The notes below the pieces were generated by a model. It saw only the letters and a program-made list of their open reading frames with translations, was not told the origin of the DNA and ran no database searches. This document shows positions 8,670-17,716 of a stretch of 64,000 nt of DNA, piece after piece. The DNA is from Paraflavitalea pollutisoli (GTDB taxonomy: Bacteria > Bacteroidota > Bacteroidia > Chitinophagales > Chitinophagaceae). The first letter of the stretch is position 1. Each line of letters starts with the position of its first letter. The DNA is taken from assembly GCF_029360705.1 (NCBI RefSeq), contig NZ_JARKMX010000008.1:2658202-2722201 (forward strand). The letters are read 5' to 3'. The position numbers and the translations under genes were made by a program.

Positions 8670-9044
8670 ATGGTTACCAGCGCTAAAAAAGCCACCAACA
8701 TCGACGCGTATATTGCTGCTTTCCCTGAAGCAGTGCAACAATTGTTGCAAACCATTCGTACTACCATACAGGCGGAAGTGCCGGACGCCAAGGAAGCGAT
8801 CGCGTATGATATGCCCACCTTCAAACTGGATGGGCGCAACCTCGTGCATTTTGCCGCTTTCAAACAACATATTGGGTTTTACCCGGCACCTACGGGTGTC
8901 GCGTCATTTGAGCAGGCACTGTCGGTGTATAAGACGGGCCGCGGATCGGTGCAGTTTCCGCTGGACAAACCGTTGCCGCTGGCATTGATCAAACGGATGG
9001 TACAGCATGAAGTGAAAAGGCATGCGGGGAAGCCGGCGAAGTAA
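8670..9044 (+). CDS. DUF1801 domain protein (YdhG/iron-chaperone-like)
   Basis: The 124-residue protein has the DUF1801 pattern: an N-terminal helix with TNIDAYIAAFPEAVQQLLQT, then the AYDMPTFKLDG strand pair, LVHFAAFKQHIGFYP, and a closing amphipathic helix LIKRMVQHEVKRH. The family has a frataxin-like fold, and some Bacillus members are described as iron chaperones; the role here is not known. Start at 8670 is fixed by the promoter element at 8636 and the family's usual length of 115-130 residues. It is convergent with terC, and the hairpin 9069-9096 separates them. Confidence 0.8.
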   Translation: MVTSAKKATNIDAYIAAFPEAVQQLLQTIRTTIQAEVPDAKEAIAYDMPTFKLDGRNLVHFAAFKQHIGFYPAPTGVASFEQALSVYKTGRGSVQFPLDKPLPLALIKRMVQHEVKRHAGKPAK

Positions 9045-9068
9045 TCATCCTATTTCATTGTAAATACA

Positions 9069-9096
9069 AGAGCCTGTATCTGGTGATACAGGCTCT
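9069..9096. terminator. Hairpin terminator between convergent DUF1801 and terC-like genes
   Basis: A 12-bp perfect stem (AGAGCCTGTATC and its complement) with TGGT loop lies 25 bases after the DUF1801 stop and 40 bases from the terC stop. It can end transcription from both sides. Confidence 0.7.
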
Positions 9097-9136
9097 GTTC
9101 ATTTTGAGACGCTACCGGAGACCGGCATTATCCGGG

Positions 9137-9949
9137 CTATTTAACCCCTTCTTTATTGTCTTCTACCGGGGCAGTGCCGGTATTGAGCTTGATGTTCTTT
9201 TGGCGGCCGCGTAACTTGATATTAAGCATTTCCACGCCGAGCGAGAAGGCCAGGCAGGAGTAGATGATGCTCTTGGCCACTTCCTGGTGGAAGCCACCTG
9301 CTACGAGTACCACACCGATCACCACGAGGAATGACAGGGCCAGCATTTGCAGCGTAGGTTGCTTGTTGATGACACGGGTAACGGGACCTGCGAACAACAT
9401 CATCACGGCGATGGAAATGATCACAGCGATGATCATGATGATCACGTTCTCTACCAGACCTACCGCGGTGAGGATCGAATCGAAGGAGAAGACCATATCG
9501 ACGAGAATGATCTGGCCGAGCACAGCAGGCAGGGAATTGCCCGCTTTAGGTCCTTTCTTTTCGGCTTCTTCTTTATCCACCAGTTTGTGGTGTATCTCCA
9601 GGGTACTCTTCACGATGAGGAAGATACCACCGGCGATGAGGATGAGGTCTTTCCAACTGAGGGCGGTGGGCGCATCGGTGAGGGCACCGAGATCGGGTAT
9701 GGTGAATACGGGTTCTTTGAGCGAGATGATCCAGTTGATGGACAGCAGCAGCAAAACGCGGAACACCATGGCGAGCAGCAAACCGATGTTGCGTGCCTTG
9801 CGCTGCATACTTTCGGGCAATTTGCCCGCTACAATCGATATAAATATGATGTTATCTATACCCAACACGATCTCCAGGAAACACAAGGTTACCAGGCTGA
9901 TCCAGACGGCCGGGTCGGCAAAATTGGGCATTACATACAATGCGGTCAT
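9137..9949 (-). CDS. TerC family integral membrane protein
   Basis: The 270-residue protein has seven to eight hydrophobic segments and the TerC signatures: FLEIVLGIDNIIFISIV near residue 25 and its echo ILVDMVFSFDSILTAVG near 150, each with acidic residues inside the membrane. TerC proteins are linked to metal ion (Mn2+) export and tellurite tolerance, and supply metal to exported enzymes. It ends in a charged cytosolic tail. It follows the dedA-like gene with only six bases between, so the two form an operon. DedA and TerC proteins both belong to cell-envelope and ion homeostasis. Confidence 0.9.
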   Translation of the reverse strand: MTALYVMPNFADPAVWISLVTLCFLEIVLGIDNIIFISIVAGKLPESMQRKARNIGLLLAMVFRVLLLLSINWIISLKEPVFTIPDLGALTDAPTALSWKDLILIAGGIFLIVKSTLEIHHKLVDKEEAEKKGPKAGNSLPAVLGQIILVDMVFSFDSILTAVGLVENVIIMIIAVIISIAVMMLFAGPVTRVINKQPTLQMLALSFLVVIGVVLVAGGFHQEVAKSIIYSCLAFSLGVEMLNIKLRGRQKNIKLNTGTAPVEDNKEGVK

Positions 9950-9955
9950 GACAGA

Positions 9956-10621
9956 TTATTTAATTGGATCGGTGGGCAGTGATTGCTTTTTCTTGCGGCC
10001 AGCGATCATTTTAATGAATACGGGGGCAGTGGTTACTACTACGATGCCAATGATGATCTTGTCCAGGTTTTCCTGTACCCAGGCGTTTTCTCCTAGGAGA
10101 AATCCGGCCGTCACGATGGAGCCGGTCCAGGCGCAGGCGCCGAGGATATTGAAGTACGCGAACTTCTTGGCGTTCATCTTCACCATCCCTGCTACAATGG
10201 GCGCAAAGGTGCGCACGATGGGCAGGAAGCGGGCGATCATAATGGCTGCTCCCCCCTTCTTCTCATAAAAAGCCTGTGCCTGCACGAGGTGGCGCTTTTT
10301 GAAGATCCAGGTATCCTTTCGCTGCATCAGCATTTCACCGGAGCGTCGACCAAACCAGTAGCCCACAAAATTGCCGAGGATGGCGGCACCTGTGATCAGT
10401 AACAGCCAATAGAGCAGGCTGAGGATGGGGGCACTTTCGGGGGCAACGGTATTGGCGATGACCATACCGGCGATGAAGAGCAGGGTATCACCGGGCAAAA
10501 AGAAGCCGACAAACAAGCCTGTCTCCGCAAAGATGATCAGTACCACTATATAGAGGCCACCGTGGGCCATGATCCACTCGGGATTGGTGAGGTTACGCAG
10601 GAATTCCAGCACTAGGTTCAT
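9956..10621 (-). CDS. DedA family (VTT domain) membrane protein
   Basis: The 221-residue protein has the DedA/VTT pattern: FAETGLFVGFFLPGDTLLF near residue 30, GNFVGYWFGRRSGE near 95, then the FYEKKGGAAIMIARFLPIVR stretch near 140 and TFAPIVAGMVKM. The conserved Glu (FAETG) and Arg (ARFLPIVR) needed for proton-coupled transport are present. DedA proteins flip undecaprenyl phosphate or phospholipids across the inner membrane. It is the first gene of a two-gene operon with terC and is followed after six bases. Confidence 0.92.
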   Translation of the reverse strand: MNLVLEFLRNLTNPEWIMAHGGLYIVVLIIFAETGLFVGFFLPGDTLLFIAGMVIANTVAPESAPILSLLYWLLLITGAAILGNFVGYWFGRRSGEMLMQRKDTWIFKKRHLVQAQAFYEKKGGAAIMIARFLPIVRTFAPIVAGMVKMNAKKFAYFNILGACAWTGSIVTAGFLLGENAWVQENLDKIIIGIVVVTTAPVFIKMIAGRKKKQSLPTDPIK

Positions 10622-10662
10622 TGCATTCGTGTTTTTGTTAAACGCCTTGGGTTCTTGTGTCC

Positions 10663-10995
10663 TTAGTCGAAATCGAAGAGATCGCCGAGGAACCCTTTCT
10701 TCTTCCGTCTTTGGTAATTGGGATTGTTCTTATAATGATCGTCGTCGTCGTACTCGTGTTTATGCCGGGGCTGCTCTTGCTGATAGCCTTGGTAGCCCTG
10801 GCTGCTTTGGTTGCTCTGTTGAACTTGTTGCTGACTATTGGGTAGAGGGGCCTTGACCTTGTCTTCTACATATTGCAGCATTTTGTCCAGTTCTCCTTTA
10901 TCGAGCCAGATGCCACGGCAACTGGGACAATAATCGATCTCGATATTGTGCCGTTCGGTCATCAGTAAGGTCTCGTTACAATGTGGGCATTTCAT
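10663..10995 (-). CDS. Small TFIIB-type zinc ribbon protein
   Basis: The 110-residue product begins MKCPHCNETLLM and continues YCPSCRGIWLDKGEL, giving two CPxC knuckles (Cys3/Cys6 and Cys24/Cys27 approximately) followed by the GIWLDKGEL motif of the zf-TFIIB family. The C-terminal half is low-complexity, rich in Gln, Tyr and His, and ends KKKGFLGDLFDFD. It is cytoplasmic. The molecular role of these ribbons in bacteria is unknown. It sits upstream of dedA-terC on the same strand with about 40 bases between, so it may be cotranscribed. Confidence 0.85.
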   Translation of the reverse strand: MKCPHCNETLLMTERHNIEIDYCPSCRGIWLDKGELDKMLQYVEDKVKAPLPNSQQQVQQSNQSSQGYQGYQQEQPRHKHEYDDDDHYKNNPNYQRRKKKGFLGDLFDFD

Positions 10996-11102
10996 GATCC
11001 TGTCGATTAGTTGATGAAGTAATGTTGGATGAGCGATACAAAAACGGCGTGCCGCCAGCGTGGGCCGGTGTGTGTGCAGTGCCGGATCTATGTGTGACAG
11101 GA

Positions 11103-11483
11103 TCAGAATGGTTTGTACCGGAAGAGGAACCGGTAGTAGGCGGGCCTTGTACTGGCACCGTCGGGTAAACTATCTCTGGGCGGGAAGGTGCTGAGGGGGG
11201 TAGCCGGTACCACCTGGAATTGCCAGGGCAGGCTTACTTTAACTTTCCTGTGGGCGACGGCTTTGCGTTCGCCGTAGTGCAGGTCGTTGTTGGGACCGGC
11301 CTGTTCCTGGGTTTCGGTGAGGGGGACGGGCTGCTGGCCCGTCCACTGCAGCACGATGGCCTGGTGGAAAATAGCGTCGGCGGCGGTGGCGGCATTGGCG
11401 GTGCACACCAATAGCAGGCTGATCACCCATAGGGAGGTACGGGTAAACAGGCGTTTTACTTGCTGTATTAGTTTCCGACTCAT
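11103..11483 (-). CDS. Hypothetical small exported protein
   Basis: The 126-residue product has a basic start (MSRKLIQQVKRLFTR) and a hydrophobic signal segment to about residue 33, with a possible cleavage after ANA. The mature part of about 90 residues is proline- and glutamine-rich and ends in YYRFLFRYKPF, an aromatic C-terminus as often found at the ends of outer-membrane-related proteins. No family was recognised. It is upstream of the zinc ribbon gene on the same strand, about 110 bases away. It could be periplasmic. Confidence 0.5.
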   Translation of the reverse strand: MSRKLIQQVKRLFTRTSLWVISLLLVCTANAATAADAIFHQAIVLQWTGQQPVPLTETQEQAGPNNDLHYGERKAVAHRKVKVSLPWQFQVVPATPLSTFPPRDSLPDGASTRPAYYRFLFRYKPF

Positions 11484-11677
11484 GACTGTTGCTCAACGAC
11501 TTAGCTCCTACCGGAGCTTTGCCGCCGCCGCGAAAATAACCAAAATTTCCGTTGGGAAAGTGTTAAAGGGGGATTGGGTACCGAGGGCCTCCCCGACTGT
11601 GGAAAACGGGGGCAAAAAGGTGGTTTTGTGAGGAGGTTTTTGGGGAGGATATTTCATGGTGTTTACGGGCTGGGCCG

Positions 11678-12726
11678 TTACCGCGTTGCGAAAGGATTAA
11701 AGTTCCTTAACCGTTGTATATGCTCCTGACTTTCGGGTGTGAACCGGTCGGTGCGGATGTAGGTGGTGTTATTCCAGACCAGGCGGAGCTTATCACTAAT
11801 TGCCAGCTTCATCGAGTCGCTGACAGCCAGACCAGGGAGCTGCTCGCCAGACAGGGTAAACGTTTTGTAAGCGATGTTGTGGAGGAAAGTTATTTTGCCG
11901 TATTCGATACCGGGATGATGGTGCCGTGGCGTACGATGAACCCAGGCTGCGTGCCGAAATCGATGGAGCCATCTTTGTTCTTATGGGAAGTGGCGGCCAC
12001 TAACGTGATGCTGGTATCCTGCTGGATGAGCAGGGAATAAAAGCTGCCTTCCTTCCAATTGATCTTTTCGGGGATCCAGGTACCGTTGAGGCTGGGCGCA
12101 GGTTTGGCTTTGGGACCTGGCAACCATTGGAGATATGTCGTGCCCGTCCAGGAGCGAAGGTAGCGGATGAGCGCGAAGGTAGCGGAGCGCCGGTTGGCGA
12201 CGTAATGCTGGTTGGGCATGCCATTGCCCAGTTTAGCTGTTTCGAGGTTGTAATCGCTGATGTATTTTTCCACCTGCTTCTCTCCTACTTTGCAATTGAA
12301 GTGGTATACCAGCCCATGCGATAGGGAGCTCGTCCAGGTGTCCTCGTCCGACTTGCGTCCCTTCTTCGTTATTTTGGTGTACGTGGGTTCCTGTATCTGT
12401 TCCACCGCTACCCTGCCTGCATGGGCCAAATAAAAGGCAAGCGGGTTCAACGGACCAATGGGTAGCTTAGCGACACTTTTGCACCGTGCAAAATACTGCT
12501 GAAAATACTGACCGTCTTTCACCCAGAGCAGCCAAACGGGATCAGACCAATTGCAGGTATCGGAATGTATACTCCCTTCCCAATAAGACTTGTACACCAT
12601 ACAGGTGTCTATCTTATCTTCCTTTAGTCGTGCGGCGATCTTTTCATCAAATTCCTGCGCCTGGGCCATCGGGATGATCATCGACAGGAACAGGATGGCG
12701 GTGAAGTATTTGATATTTCTCATCAA
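11678..12726 (-). pseudogene. Exported hypothetical protein gene, frameshifted near its 3' end
   Basis: The uninterrupted part (11890-12726) encodes 278 residues with a signal peptide (MMRNIKYFTAILFLSMIIPMAQA in outline, cleaved after AQA) and a mature region with four Cys and a C-terminal beta-rich part. It stops at 11890, but another minus-strand frame continues without a stop to 11678 and encodes about 70 more residues such as GKITFLHNIAYKTFTLSG and LAISDKLRLVWNNTTYIRTD. In that frame the text just before the stop reads PGIEYGKITF. The two frames join if one base is restored near 11900-11915. This is either a real mutation or a sequence error. The function was not recognised. Confidence 0.75.
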
Positions 12727-12971
12727 TGGCTATTGGGGAACGGGGATCGGGTTGTTTACGGATGAAGGTGCAAGATAGCGGGATTTCCATACGACTACAG
12801 TCAGGTCTTGAACCACTGGGTATGCGAACACCGGATTTAACATATTTCTGGCTTTCACTTACTGCACGCCATAAACGATATCTGCTATATTTACCCGTCC
12901 GCTGGTGCACGGCTGAGCAAACGAAACCAGCTGCATCGCCTGCAATCGCTGAAAACCTATAACCTGACGCC

Positions 12972-13706
12972 ATGTATCGACTTTTACTCTCCAATTTCTT
13001 TCTCTTAGCAACCATTACGGGCCACACACAATCCGCACATGACAGTCTGCGTATTGTCATATCTCCTATCGACAGTGCCAAAGTGGTGGTGCCGGCATTT
13101 GATCGGAACAATATGTCCTATGTCATTCCAGACAATATTTACTCCCTGCAGGCAGATGTCTTGTATTTACCTTCCGGTGACTACACCAGGTACGATAAGA
13201 AAAAGCATGGCTATGAGATCGTATGGCCAAGTGATTATATTGATGGTTCACTGAAATTGATCGTCACTAAAAGGCAGATTTATCTGGTATCAGGTCATAA
13301 TAACCCCAACCCAAATCGGCTCTATTGGTTTACGAATATCACTGCAGTACAGTATAAGCGTATTGCCTCGAAGCTGTTCTTTAATCAACAGCTGTTTCAG
13401 GAGGAAGACATTACTTTTGAATGGTATCGTGTGTTGTATTACAAGCAATACAGGCGAGAAAAAGAGCTTCCTAATGAATGGACAGATGAGCTCATGAACA
13501 TACATGAGCAGAACTTTCGCAACTTGCAATATCAAAACACGTCTGACCTCATAGCGCTTTTCAACCGTGACCTATCACCTGCCCATGTCATACAATTCCC
13601 CAGCCAGGCGGATTTTGAGAAAAATAAACCCATCAGGATCATTCCTGCGGTGCGCGGTTATGAACAGCCGTATAAGCAGCTGATAGAGACAGAGCCGAAT
13701 GAGTAG
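12972..13706 (+). CDS. Hypothetical exported protein (244 aa)
   Basis: The product starts with a signal peptide (MYRLLLSNFFLLATITGHTQS) and a mature region of about 225 residues, beta-rich to residue 120 and more helical afterwards. No family was recognised. It is likely periplasmic. The gene is visibly more AT-rich than the genes on either side and, with the next two genes, forms an AT-rich stretch that suggests transfer. A weak -7-like TATATTTA lies about 80 bases upstream. Confidence 0.6.
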   Translation: MYRLLLSNFFLLATITGHTQSAHDSLRIVISPIDSAKVVVPAFDRNNMSYVIPDNIYSLQADVLYLPSGDYTRYDKKKHGYEIVWPSDYIDGSLKLIVTKRQIYLVSGHNNPNPNRLYWFTNITAVQYKRIASKLFFNQQLFQEEDITFEWYRVLYYKQYRREKELPNEWTDELMNIHEQNFRNLQYQNTSDLIALFNRDLSPAHVIQFPSQADFEKNKPIRIIPAVRGYEQPYKQLIETEPNE

Positions 13707-13817
13707 CCAGACCGGGGCGTTGATTATAGAACGCGTTGCCTAAATCTACAGTCGGGTTGGTTTCGTATATGTAATATGCTCTTACCAGAGCATACCTATC
13801 AAAAACAAACCACTGTT

Positions 13818-14408
13818 ATGAATGAAATGATTGCGTGTATCAATGCCATGCGCCCTCTGTCTGATGAAATTAATACTCATTTAGCACGGCTTATCCGTTG
13901 CCAAACCTTTAAAAAAGGAGAATACCTTCTACGAGCCGGCGACGTGAGCCATGACTTCTATTTTGTTTCCCAAGGTTTATTGCGCTGCTATGCCAATTGC
14001 GAAACAACTGGCAAAGAGGCAACCAGGACATTTACAAAAGAGGGGGAATTCTTTCTGCTACCTCAGAACGTAAAACAAACGCTGCCTGGCAACGAATACC
14101 TCCATGCACTGGAAGACACTACTGTTTATGCGATGTCTTATATTGACTTACATTCGACGATTGAGAAATACCTAGCGGTATATAATTTTTTAATCCGCCT
14201 GGGTTGCCAGCATAACTCTCAGCTAAGGGAAGCGGTGTCTATCATGTTAGAAAAATCTGCATTCCAAAAATGTACCTGGCTCGCAAAAAAACATCCTGAG
14301 CTGACCAAACGTGTATCCTCCAAGCACCTGGCATCATATGTAGGCGCACCTGAAAAAATGATACGTCGTTATGGCCGCTACTCTTTCTGGCATCCATGCG
14401 GCAACTGA
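13818..14408 (+). CDS. Crp/Fnr family transcriptional regulator
   Basis: The 196-residue protein has a cyclic-nucleotide-binding-type beta barrel in residues about 20-130 (TFKKGEYLLRAGDVSHDFYF, VSQGLLRCY, EGEFFLLPQ) and a C-terminal winged helix-turn-helix remnant from about 165 (VSSKHLASYVGAPEKMIRRY). The recognition part is short and ends RYSFWHPCGN, so DNA binding may be atypical. The FGELAL-type cAMP-binding loop is not conserved, as usual for Bacteroidota members, so the ligand is unknown. The ATG at 13818 is preferred over 13776, since family members start close to the first helix. It lies in an AT-rich stretch with an orphan hicB gene. Confidence 0.85.
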   Translation: MNEMIACINAMRPLSDEINTHLARLIRCQTFKKGEYLLRAGDVSHDFYFVSQGLLRCYANCETTGKEATRTFTKEGEFFLLPQNVKQTLPGNEYLHALEDTTVYAMSYIDLHSTIEKYLAVYNFLIRLGCQHNSQLREAVSIMLEKSAFQKCTWLAKKHPELTKRVSSKHLASYVGAPEKMIRRYGRYSFWHPCGN

Positions 14409-14488
14409 TACATCTTGCACCTAATTAACAAAAGGGCCGGACCAGGACCTTAAATAAGCTCCTTTCCCTACAACCAAATACAATTAAA

Positions 14489-14887
14489 ATGAAAGTCGTA
14501 AAAATCAATATCGAAAAGACGAAAGACATGTATTCGTCATATGCTGATAACGTTCCAGGCATATATGGAGGCGGCGACACCGTTGAAGAAGCAATTAAGT
14601 CTACCCTGGATGCAATCAGGCTGCTGAAGGAACATAATGACCCAAAGCACATTCCCGCTATCCTTGAAGGGAAATACACTATTACTTATAAATACGACGC
14701 GCAAAGTTTCCTAAAGCATTACAAAGGAATATTTACCAATTCTGGCCTGGAACGTATTACGGGCATTAACCAGAAGCAATTTCAACATTATGCTACTGGC
14801 TTAAAGAAACCGCGACGATTACAAGCGAAAAAAATTCAAGAGGCACTACACAAACTTGGAAGTGAACTCCTGGCCGTTGAATTGTAA
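14489..14887 (+). CDS. HicB-family antitoxin-like protein with C-terminal HTH, no toxin partner
   Basis: The 132-residue product has a HicB-like alpha/beta domain (MKVVKINIEKTKDMYSSYAD, then VPGIYGGGDTVEEAIKSTLD) in residues 1-50. A C-terminal helix-turn-helix region follows at about 80-125 (FTNSGLERITGINQKQFQHY and GLKKPRRLQAKKIQEAL), as in HicB antitoxins that repress their own operon. No HicA-type toxin (50-80 residues with a double-stranded RNA-binding fold and a key His) lies on either side. It may be an orphan antitoxin or an autonomous regulator. Codon use is AT-rich like the neighbouring Crp/Fnr gene. Confidence 0.8.
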   Translation: MKVVKINIEKTKDMYSSYADNVPGIYGGGDTVEEAIKSTLDAIRLLKEHNDPKHIPAILEGKYTITYKYDAQSFLKHYKGIFTNSGLERITGINQKQFQHYATGLKKPRRLQAKKIQEALHKLGSELLAVEL

Positions 14888-14929
14888 CTTGATATTGAGC
14901 GCTATTACCCTACAATATTGAAATGGTGT

Positions 14930-14962
14930 TTTGCAAGGCGAAAACACCTTTTACTACCTTTG
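14930..14962 (+). promoter_or_regulatory. Full Bacteroidota promoter of the AraC gene, nearly leaderless
   Basis: TTTG at 14930-14933 is followed after 21 bases by TACCTTTG at 14955-14962, an exact -33/-7 pair with the expected spacing. The ATG at 14968 begins only six bases later, so the mRNA should be leaderless or nearly so. The element also overlaps the alternative start at 14923 and rules it out. Confidence 0.65.
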
Positions 14963-14967
14963 CCCCC

Positions 14968-15831
14968 ATGAAACCGATACCGGTACGCCATATCACCTCC
15001 GCCCCCAAAGACCCCAGCCCTACCGGACGGTTCAGCATCCGCACCATAGAAGACCTGCTCAACGGGAGCAAGCTGGTTCACGAGCTCCACAAGCATGACT
15101 TTTTCTTCGTCCTCGCCGTACAACAAGGATCGGGCACGCACGAAATCGACTTCACCCAATACAACATCCAGGATCACTCCATCTTTATCCTCCGCCCGGG
15201 ACAGGCCCACCGCCTGGAACTGGCCGCCAACAGCACAGGTTTCATTGTAGAATTTGACAACGCCTTTTACCAACCCCGTACCCCTACCCATCAACAACGC
15301 TGGTTGAAAGCCTCCCACAAACAATTCTGTGCCGTTACCACCCCTGCCTTCCACCAGCTGCAATCGCTGCTCGCCAACATGCACCTGGAATTCACCACCC
15401 AGCCTACCGGCTACCTGGAGGCTATCCAGGCCTACCTCGACCTGTTCTTCCTGCACTATATCCGGCAAAGTCGCAACCCGGGCACCATCCCCCGGGCAGA
15501 CAATGGCTATAGCCAGGACCGGTTCGAAGAATTACAGCAATTACTCGACGCCCAGATCACCCGCCTCAAAAGTACCTCCCAGTACGCCGAGCTTATGCGC
15601 CTCTCGCCCTACCAGCTGAACGCCATCACCAAAAGCGCCGTCGGCAAAACCGTGAGCGAACTCATCAACGACCAAATCATCCTGGAAGCCAAAAGACATT
15701 TGCTGGCCACCCACCACCAGGTGAAAGAAATTGCCGACCACCTGGGCTATGAAGATATTTCCTATTTCATCCGCTTCTTCAAAAAACACACCGGCACCTC
15801 ACCAGACGCTTTCCGCAAGAACTTTCGATAG
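14968..15831 (+). CDS. AraC family transcriptional regulator
   Basis: The 287-residue protein has an N-terminal cupin-like sensing domain (about 25-150; KLVHELHKHDFFFVLAVQQG, then HSIFILRPGQAHRLEL). The C-terminal AraC HTH spans about 185-287, with LMRLSPYQLNAITKSAVGKT, the second helix pair VKEIADHLGYEDISYFIRFF, and the KKHTGTSPDAFRKNFR end typical of the family. The cupin's His-Lys-His signature is intact. It is GC-richer than its surroundings. Its last 49 bases recur 1.9 kb downstream, past the sulfatase gene and close to a short-chain dehydrogenase gene, its likely original neighbour and target. Confidence 0.9.
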   Translation: MKPIPVRHITSAPKDPSPTGRFSIRTIEDLLNGSKLVHELHKHDFFFVLAVQQGSGTHEIDFTQYNIQDHSIFILRPGQAHRLELAANSTGFIVEFDNAFYQPRTPTHQQRWLKASHKQFCAVTTPAFHQLQSLLANMHLEFTTQPTGYLEAIQAYLDLFFLHYIRQSRNPGTIPRADNGYSQDRFEELQQLLDAQITRLKSTSQYAELMRLSPYQLNAITKSAVGKTVSELINDQIILEAKRHLLATHHQVKEIADHLGYEDISYFIRFFKKHTGTSPDAFRKNFR

Positions 15832-15839
15832 GTGCTATT
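15791..15839 (+). repeat. Imperfect direct repeat, copy A (3' end of araC-type gene)
   Basis: This 49-base stretch covers the last 13 codons of the AraC gene and eight bases beyond. It matches 17717-17765 at about 43 of 49 positions. The two copies flank the sulfatase gene. Confidence 0.7.
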
Positions 15840-16011
15840 AGTATATGACGGTTATTGTCATTGGTGACAATAGAGATCAAGGCTTAACGCCATATTGCAA
15901 GCAGATAAAAGTAAAAGGTGCACCACTTTCGTGGCGCACCTCCGTCTTATTATTTATCAACTGATCCCTGCTACGCTAATAGTCGTGCAAATACCATTAC
16001 CGTCTAATATG

Positions 16012-17601
16012 CTATTTACCAACAGGACTTTGCACCTTCAGTATTTTGTCATTGATCTCATTAATTTCAGCCTCTACACCATCCGGCGAAAAACTCGCTG
16101 GTAGTTGAGAAGGTGGATATTTTATAAAAGTCTGTAAAAATTCGATGGCATGCAGCCCACCCTGAAAAACCAGAAAATCGTTATCTACTACCCATTTGTA
16201 GTATTCGTAAGAGGTGAGATCTGCTCTTTCATACGGATCCATACGCAGGTTGAACAATTTAGGAACCCGATACACGATAAAAGGATCTTTCCAAACATCA
16301 AATCCCGCGGGTGCAGATTGCTGGCGAAAAACCGTTTTATAATCACCATATCTAATGGCTACCAACTGTGCATCGTCATTAAAATAAATAAACTCGTTGC
16401 GGAAACTCTTATTGGTTTTGCCGGTCAGAAAGTCAAGCTGATTATACCCATCCAGGTGCACTTTAAACGTTTTCCCTCCAACATTTGAACCTTTTAGCAG
16501 GTCATTCACTATAGTAGTATTACCTGCTGCAGCGAGCAATGTCGGAAACCAGTCGAGCCCTGAGAACATTTGATTGGTTACACCGCCTGCTTTAATATGA
16601 CCAGGCCAGCGAATAAATGCCGGTACCCGAAAAGCTCCTTCCCAGTTGGTGTTTTTTTCGCTTCTAAAAGGCGTAGTTGCCGCATCAGGCCAGCTAAATT
16701 GGTTGGGGCCATTGTCGGTAGTGAAAATAACTATCGTATTGTCTGCAATTTTCAGCTCATCAAGAAGATTAAGCAGTTTGCCAACATTGTCGTCCATTTC
16801 CAGCATACCATCTGCATACTGGTTTCCTGGCATGCCGGCTCGATTCAGCATCGAAGGGCGAATGTGTGTATGAAGGTGCATACGCGTAAAATTCATCCAC
16901 GTAAAAAAAGGCTTTCCTGCCTGAGCCTGGCGTTTAATCCATTCCATGCAAGCACCGGTTGTTTCATCATCTACAGTTTCCATTCTTTTAATCGTCAAGG
17001 GACCAGTATCCTCAATTTTCCCATCGGCGGTGGAGTGAATAACACCGCGGGGCTGATATGATTTTTTAAATGCAGGATCGTCTTTGGGCCATGCCGGATG
17101 TTCAGGTTCTTCTTCGGCGTTTAGATGATAAAGATTGCCGAAAAATTCATCAAAGCCATGATTTGTAGGAAGATACTCATCTCGGTCACCAAGGTGATTT
17201 TTCCCAAATTGACCAGTGGCATACCCCAACGGTTTAAGGGCTTGCGCAATCGTGATATCGCGACTTTGCAACCCAACAGGAGCGCCTGGTACCCCTACTT
17301 TTGACAAACCCGTTCTTTTGGCACTCTGGCCTGTTATAAAGGTGGAGCGACCAGCCGTGCAACTGTTTTCGGCATAGTAGTCTGTAAACATCAGTCCTCC
17401 TTTGGCTAGCTTGTCGAGATTTGGCGTCATATAACCTGTTACGCCAAACGAATAGGCGCTAATATTCGTTTGCCCAACATCATCTCCAAAGATTACCAGG
17501 ATGTTAGGCTTCTTTTGTGCCAGTGTGGCGTTGGCAATAAAAAGCAGGAATAAGCTTGTGATCATTGCCATTCCTTTGATACGAGTCGCCATAGTATTCA
17601 C
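16012..17601 (-). CDS. Arylsulfatase (formylglycine-type sulfatase)
   Basis: The 529-residue exported enzyme has a signal peptide ending near ANATLAQ (residue 29). The metal-binding KPNILVIFGDDVG follows (Asp40, Asp41), and the maturation motif CTAGR holds Cys81, which is turned into formylglycine. Later landmarks are GYATGQFGKNHLGD, KPFFTWMNFTRMHLHTH and FTTDNGPNQFSWPD. Sulfatases hydrolyse sulfate esters of polysaccharides or small aryl sulfates. The substrate is unknown, and no SusC/SusD pair is near. The gene is AT-richer than its neighbours and is flanked by a 49-bp repeat, which fits acquisition. A separate anaerobic or FGE-type maturase is required but is not in the window. Confidence 0.92.
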   Translation of the reverse strand: MNTMATRIKGMAMITSLFLLFIANATLAQKKPNILVIFGDDVGQTNISAYSFGVTGYMTPNLDKLAKGGLMFTDYYAENSCTAGRSTFITGQSAKRTGLSKVGVPGAPVGLQSRDITIAQALKPLGYATGQFGKNHLGDRDEYLPTNHGFDEFFGNLYHLNAEEEPEHPAWPKDDPAFKKSYQPRGVIHSTADGKIEDTGPLTIKRMETVDDETTGACMEWIKRQAQAGKPFFTWMNFTRMHLHTHIRPSMLNRAGMPGNQYADGMLEMDDNVGKLLNLLDELKIADNTIVIFTTDNGPNQFSWPDAATTPFRSEKNTNWEGAFRVPAFIRWPGHIKAGGVTNQMFSGLDWFPTLLAAAGNTTIVNDLLKGSNVGGKTFKVHLDGYNQLDFLTGKTNKSFRNEFIYFNDDAQLVAIRYGDYKTVFRQQSAPAGFDVWKDPFIVYRVPKLFNLRMDPYERADLTSYEYYKWVVDNDFLVFQGGLHAIEFLQTFIKYPPSQLPASFSPDGVEAEINEINDKILKVQSPVGK

Positions 17602-17716
17602 TTTTTATGTGGAAAAATGTTTTTTTTATCTAAAGACACTTAAGCCTCTAATAAGCCGCCAACCCAAAAAAAGAATAATGCGCTTAATTTTGTAAATAGG
17701 TGCAAAGTCACTTACC

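Noticed and set aside
11890-11900. Programmed -1 slippage at the AAAAT near the frameshift
   Set aside because: The run is short, without a typical heptamer or downstream hairpin, and the natural-reading join lies further upstream; a lost base is more likely.
14923-14967. Upstream ATG of the AraC gene
   Set aside because: A full -33/-7 promoter overlaps it, so transcription should start after it.
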